Positions 6,090-7,452 of a stretch of 7,452 nt of DNA are shown piece after piece (within the stretch, counting starts at the first letter, position 1; each line of letters opens with the position of its first letter). A model generated the notes under the pieces. The model saw only the letters and a list, made by a program, of their open reading frames with translations. It was not told the origin of the DNA and searched no databases. The position numbers and the translations under genes were made by a program. Source of the stretch: Vulcanimicrobiota bacterium. Its GTDB lineage: Bacteria; Eremiobacterota; Eremiobacteria; Baltobacterales; Baltobacteraceae. Location: NCBI GenBank assembly GCA_030042755.1, contig JASHZC010000138.1:1-7452 (forward strand), in the 5' to 3' direction.

Positions 6090-7075
6090 TCGAAGTCCTT
6101 GCCTACGTCGCGTGCGCGATCGGCATCGCGCTGCCCACGATTCCCGGTCTGATCCAGCTTCGTTCGTCCAAGAGAAGCTCGATGAAGATCGACCAGCAGT
6201 ACACGCGCGATCCACGCTACATGGGAACGTCCTGGAGACGCACGGTAGATCCGATTCTTCAAGGTGCTCCAAACGAACGCGTTCCGTTCCTTCATCGCGA
6301 AAACGAGTACGCGCAAATCGGCGGCGACGCGACGCTGCCAAACGGCACGACGATTACTGAGGTCATGCTGTCTCGCGGATCCTTCCGTTGCGGTAAACAG
6401 GCGACGCTTCTCGACGTCTATGCCAAGGGAGAGGTCGAGATTGGGTCCGATTCGCACGTCCGATGCCTGGCAGCCGACAAGAACACCGTGGTTGGCGATC
6501 GAACGGTCTTCACGCGATGGATCGACGTTGAAGGCAATCTGAGCGTCGGACACTTCTGCGATCTCGGCGCTTCGGCAAGCGCAACCGGTACGCTTACCGT
6601 CGATGCCGGCACACGTTTCCGGCGAATGTTCGCATCGCCGGTCGTGGTTGCGGGTGACGCCAACGCACCGGCCGCAGTTCTCGATGCGCGGCCGCGCAGA
6701 GGTTCGACGCTGATCGTCAAGGCGGGCGAACAGGTTCAGGGCGACGTTATCGTTCCGCGCGACGTCGAGATCGGCGACGGTGCGGTCGTAAACGGAAGCG
6801 TCACCGCCGGCGGCAACGTGTACGTGGGCAGCGGCGCGCAGATCACCGGCAGTACGATTGCGCGCGGCGACGTGACCGTGGGACAGCGCGCTCGTATTCT
6901 CGGGCACATTTTCTCTGACAGAAACGTGGCGATCGCGAGCGACGCCAGCGTCGGAAGCGCAGCGAATCCCCGAACGGTCCAGAGTGCCGAAGCGTTGCAG
7001 CTTGCACCCGGCGCCACGGTGTACGGATGGGTTATTTGCGAGCGCGGCGGCACAACCGTCGTGGTCGGGGCTTAA
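6086..7075 (+). CDS. membrane-anchored left-handed beta-helix protein (bactofilin/polymer-forming or hexapeptide type)
   Basis: The 329-residue product begins with one hydrophobic helix (about 3-25, EVLAYVACAIGIALPTIPGL) followed by RSSKRSSMK. Positive charge after the helix predicts that the rest faces the cytoplasm. After a linker rich in charged residues (about 35-85), residues 90-320 are a run of short Gly/Val/Ile/Asp beta turns of the hexapeptide or bactofilin type. The clearest part has coils starting at V227, V245, V263 and V281, exactly 18 residues apart (three hexapeptides per coil). Bactofilins assemble into membrane-bound filaments that place envelope enzymes, so a scaffold for the synthase is likely; a sugar acetyltransferase of the same fold is the alternative, but no acetyl-CoA-site His was identified. 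The ATG overlaps the glycosyltransferase stop as ATGA. No good Shine-Dalgarno is seen apart from the G-run at 6074-6078, so translation probably relies on coupling. Confidence 0.9.
   Translation: MIEVLAYVACAIGIALPTIPGLIQLRSSKRSSMKIDQQYTRDPRYMGTSWRRTVDPILQGAPNERVPFLHRENEYAQIGGDATLPNGTTITEVMLSRGSFRCGKQATLLDVYAKGEVEIGSDSHVRCLAADKNTVVGDRTVFTRWIDVEGNLSVGHFCDLGASASATGTLTVDAGTRFRRMFASPVVVAGDANAPAAVLDARPRRGSTLIVKAGEQVQGDVIVPRDVEIGDGAVVNGSVTAGGNVYVGSGAQITGSTIARGDVTVGQRARILGHIFSDRNVAIASDASVGSAANPRTVQSAEALQLAPGATVYGWVICERGGTTVVVGA
6764..6925 (+). repeat. three tandem 18-residue beta-helix coils (54-bp protein-level period)
   Basis: Residues 227-244, 245-262 and 263-280 of the beta-helix protein align as VEIGDGAVVNGSVTAGGN, VYVGSGAQITGSTIARGD and VTVGQRARILGHIFSDRN. 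Each is one full turn of a triangular left-handed beta-helix. The DNA itself has diverged, so this is an old protein repeat and not a recent tandem duplication. Confidence 0.8.
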
Positions 7076-7090
7076 TTGGGACAGACAACT

Positions 7091-7452
7091 ATGGGGACTA
7101 CATTGAAGAAGTTCGCGCGCGCCGCGTTGGCGTTCTTGACGGCATCCGTTCTCGGTTCCGTAGCGGCTCTTGCCGACACGAACGGACAGCTCACCGTTAC
7201 CAACCAAAGCTCGGGCTTCAGTAGTCCGGGAAATATCTATGGCCCGTGGAGCGTGCAGACGCTGGAATATCAATGGCAGGCGGGCGCGAACGACATTCCG
7301 TCGATCACGCTGTTCAACAGGAACGACGACGATCGTCCGGCGGGATCCAGCTCGCGCGCAGTGTATGCCGACGATTACCACACGTGGGACCGGCGTTTCT
7401 ACACGTACGCCCAGATCAGCGCCGCAGACGGCGATATTCAGCCATACAACCT
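7091..7452 (+). CDS. exported protein, possibly YaiO-like outer-membrane beta-barrel (partial, runs off the right edge)
   Basis: An open frame of 120 codons plus 2 bases continues to the window end. It starts with a textbook signal peptide: KK, a hydrophobic stretch ALAFLTASVLGSVA, and a likely cleavage site ALA|DT after residue 28. The mature part (QLTVTNQSSGFSSPG, YGPWSVQTLEYQW, SITLFNRNDDDR, DDYHTWDRRFYTYAQI) shows alternating, aromatic-rich strands typical of outer-membrane barrels. The last stretch recalls the repeated strand signature of the YaiO family, from memory and without alignment. It begins 15 bp after the beta-helix gene, so it belongs to the operon; an outer-membrane pore or anchor for the polymer would fit. 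The ATG has only a weak GGGAC ten nt upstream; TTG at 7103, after GGGGA, would give an N-terminus MKKFARAAL and is a fair alternative start. Confidence 0.85.
   Translation, partial: MGTTLKKFARAALAFLTASVLGSVAALADTNGQLTVTNQSSGFSSPGNIYGPWSVQTLEYQWQAGANDIPSITLFNRNDDDRPAGSSSRAVYADDYHTWDRRFYTYAQISAADGDIQPYN

Noticed and set aside
5861..7381. A 506-codon open frame on the minus strand, antisense to the glycosyltransferase end, the beta-helix gene and the start of the exported protein
   Set aside because: It runs across three plus-strand genes that have recognisable motifs, overlaps at gene junctions and ribosome binding sites; its own translation is Arg/Asp/Ala-rich with no domain pattern. It arises from GC-rich codon bias.
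1..7452. CRISPR arrays, tRNA or rRNA genes, insertion sequences and attachment sites
   Set aside because: I looked for spaced direct repeats, cloverleaf-like stretches, transposase motifs and terminal inverted repeats on both strands and saw none; the window is nearly filled by the genes listed.

Overview
The window is ordinary bacterial chromosome with high GC content (about 60% by eye) and strong G/C preference at third codon positions. It carries a Gram-negative-style envelope gene (a signal-peptide protein that resembles an outer-membrane beta-barrel). Its RNA polymerase beta subunit has the short form, without the large lobe insertion of E. coli, and its rifampicin region reads much like cyanobacterial and other Terrabacteria proteins. 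A diderm member of Terrabacteria would fit; Candidatus Eremiobacterota (WPS-2) is my best guess, from general sequence feel only and not from a search.

Layout. Positions 1-2480 (minus strand) hold the first 826 codons of rpoB, running off the left edge. A good sigma70-type promoter (2612-2640) and a leader of about 130 nt precede it. Next on the minus strand come a small one-helix membrane protein (2647-2850), apparently read from an almost leaderless transcript, and a secreted protein resembling alpha/alpha six-hairpin glycosidases (2891-3901). A 158-bp divergent intergenic region (3902-4059) with two short inverted repeats separates these from a tightly packed plus-strand operon. That operon encodes a six-helix membrane protein (4060-4839), a processive-type family 2 glycosyltransferase (4830-6089), a membrane-anchored left-handed beta-helix protein of bactofilin or hexapeptide type (6086-7075), and the N-terminal part of an exported protein that may be a YaiO-like outer-membrane beta-barrel (7091 to the right edge).

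How the genes may work together. The plus-strand genes overlap by 10 bp and 4 bp, or are 15 bp apart, so they are almost certainly one operon. Inner-membrane synthase, anchored beta-helix scaffold, outer-membrane barrel and a divergently encoded secreted alpha/alpha-toroid hydrolase together look like a compact synthase-dependent exopolysaccharide assembly and export locus, with the hydrolase in the role BcsZ plays for cellulose. This reading is inference from gene content; neither the polymer nor the export route can be read from the sequence. The main oddities outside it are an rpoB gene not preceded by rplJ-rplL and an RpoB N-terminus extended by about 50 low-complexity, Lys/Ala/Pro-rich residues.
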